This document shows, piece by piece, positions 62,961 to 64,000 of a DNA stretch of 64,000 nt. The notes under the pieces were generated by a model. That model made no database searches. It was not told the DNA's origin and saw only the letters and a list, made by a program, of their open reading frames with translations. Every line of letters starts with the position of its first letter. Positions within the stretch are counted from its first letter, which is position 1. The stretch is from Mermis nigrescens. Lineage: Eukaryota > Nematoda > Enoplea > Mermithida > Mermithidae. The translations under genes and the position numbers were made by a program. Location of the stretch: assembly GCA_036768485.1 (NCBI GenBank), contig JAVLUZ010000840.1, positions 1 through 64,000 on the forward strand. Reading direction: 5' to 3'.

Positions 62961-63675
62961 TTAAGCACGCCACCCCACCCCAGACCGTCCCAGCCCTAGA
63001 AGAGATGGTGATAATTGGATTCTCATCATATTTAAGTATCTGGTTAGCAAAATTTACAAAGTGTGCGGCTCTCGTGGTCCTAAAACGTCTTTTTAAATTC
63101 ATACTTTGGTCCCATCCCATGTGAGGTTTTGAAATTTTGGTTGTGCCCCCCGAAACAAAATCATGGATAAGGGCCTACCCCTAAATCATGTATATATGCT
63201 TATAGCCTGACGATAAATCGACTCTTAAATCTCCTCTTCGCAGTGAAGATTTAGGTATCCGTATCAGCACAGCATTCATATTACTATATTTTTTTAAATT
63301 TAAATTCATATTTTTTTCATTCATATTCATATTTTTCATTCATATCATTCATATTCATACAGTGGTGCCTATTTAGGTATTAAGGTAGGTAAGTAATCCA
63401 AACCCACAGACTTATTTTTTGAGTTTATAGGATTAATTGGAATAATTGGAATAAGTTAAGAATATGGTACTTTCAGAATACTATATAATAAATTTTAGAA
63501 GAGCGGATTTTCGCTCAGTACTTAGAACATGTTGAAAGAAAGCGCGGAAAATAATTTCATCCGTGAATCATCAATATTACAAAAGGTATGGGTTTCGTTA
63601 ATAAGCCTCTTCTCGACCTAAATATCTGAAGATTCAAACAGCGGAATGCAGAATCACATGTAGATACACCATTTA

Positions 63676-63850
63676 CGTCGACCTAAGCATCTATACATCG
63701 ACCTAAGCATCTATACATCAACCTAAGCATCTGTGCATCGATCTAAGCATCTATACATCGACCTAAGCATCTATACATCGACCTAAGCATCTATACATCG
63801 ATATAAGCATGTATCCATCGACTAAACATCTACACATTGATCTGAGCGGG
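63676..63850. repeat. 20-bp minisatellite
   Basis: About nine units of 'catcgacctaagcatctata', the last three degenerate. It lies 1.2 kb upstream of the calsyntenin start codon. Confidence 0.93.
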
Positions 63851-64000
63851 AGCGACCTCGACCTAAGCAGCTTTAAACACCTTTTCAGATATACTAAGCC
63901 TAAGTCTAAGTATAATAGAAGCAAAAACTTAGAATTTCGTATATCTTATCAAGTAAAAACGAAAAAACATGCAAAAAATATAAAAAATTTTTAAGTTTTT

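Noticed and set aside
63676..63850. CRISPR-like array
   Set aside because: The units are directly adjacent without unique spacers, and the surrounding gene is animal.

Overview
This window is animal (metazoan) nuclear DNA. It is AT-rich, almost entirely intronic or intergenic, and crowded with small non-autonomous DNA transposons. I cannot place the organism more precisely than a bilaterian-type invertebrate genome with CpG-rich exons, long introns, GT-AG splicing and the standard code.

One gene dominates. On the minus strand, from the start codon at 62489 down to the stop at 9714, nineteen short coding exons encode a calsyntenin, a type I synaptic membrane protein. I assembled it exon by exon from homology to the vertebrate family and from splice signals. 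All eighteen junctions agree in reading phase. The summed CDS is 3390 nt, predicting 1129 residues: signal peptide, two cadherin repeats, a laminin-G-like (LG/LNS) domain, the conserved calsyntenin ectodomain region, one transmembrane helix, and a cytoplasmic tail with two WDD kinesin-light-chain-binding motifs and an acidic stretch. The only other coding sequence I can support is a plus-strand terminal exon at 1124-1430 from an unrecognised gene that enters from the left edge, so the two genes converge tail to tail.

Layout: 1-1430 holds a repeat, an ATT microsatellite and the terminal exon. 1431-9713 is intergenic, with many MITE copies and a triple tandem tRNA-like repeat. 9714-62489 is calsyntenin, with introns of about 0.75 to 7.7 kb. 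62490-64000 is upstream sequence with a 20-bp minisatellite. The introns carry at least six families whose copies begin CA and end TG and are flanked by 8-bp target-site duplications (hAT-like MITEs), plus TA-flanked foldback elements (Tc1/mariner-like). Several are nested. I see no transposase gene.

The most unusual structure is that splice junctions of the calsyntenin gene are themselves tandemly repeated out into the adjoining intron: the exon 5 donor, exon 8 acceptor, exon 9 donor and exon 10 acceptor. At exon 9, the copy attached to the intact exon has lost its GT donor, while copies farther into the intron keep it.
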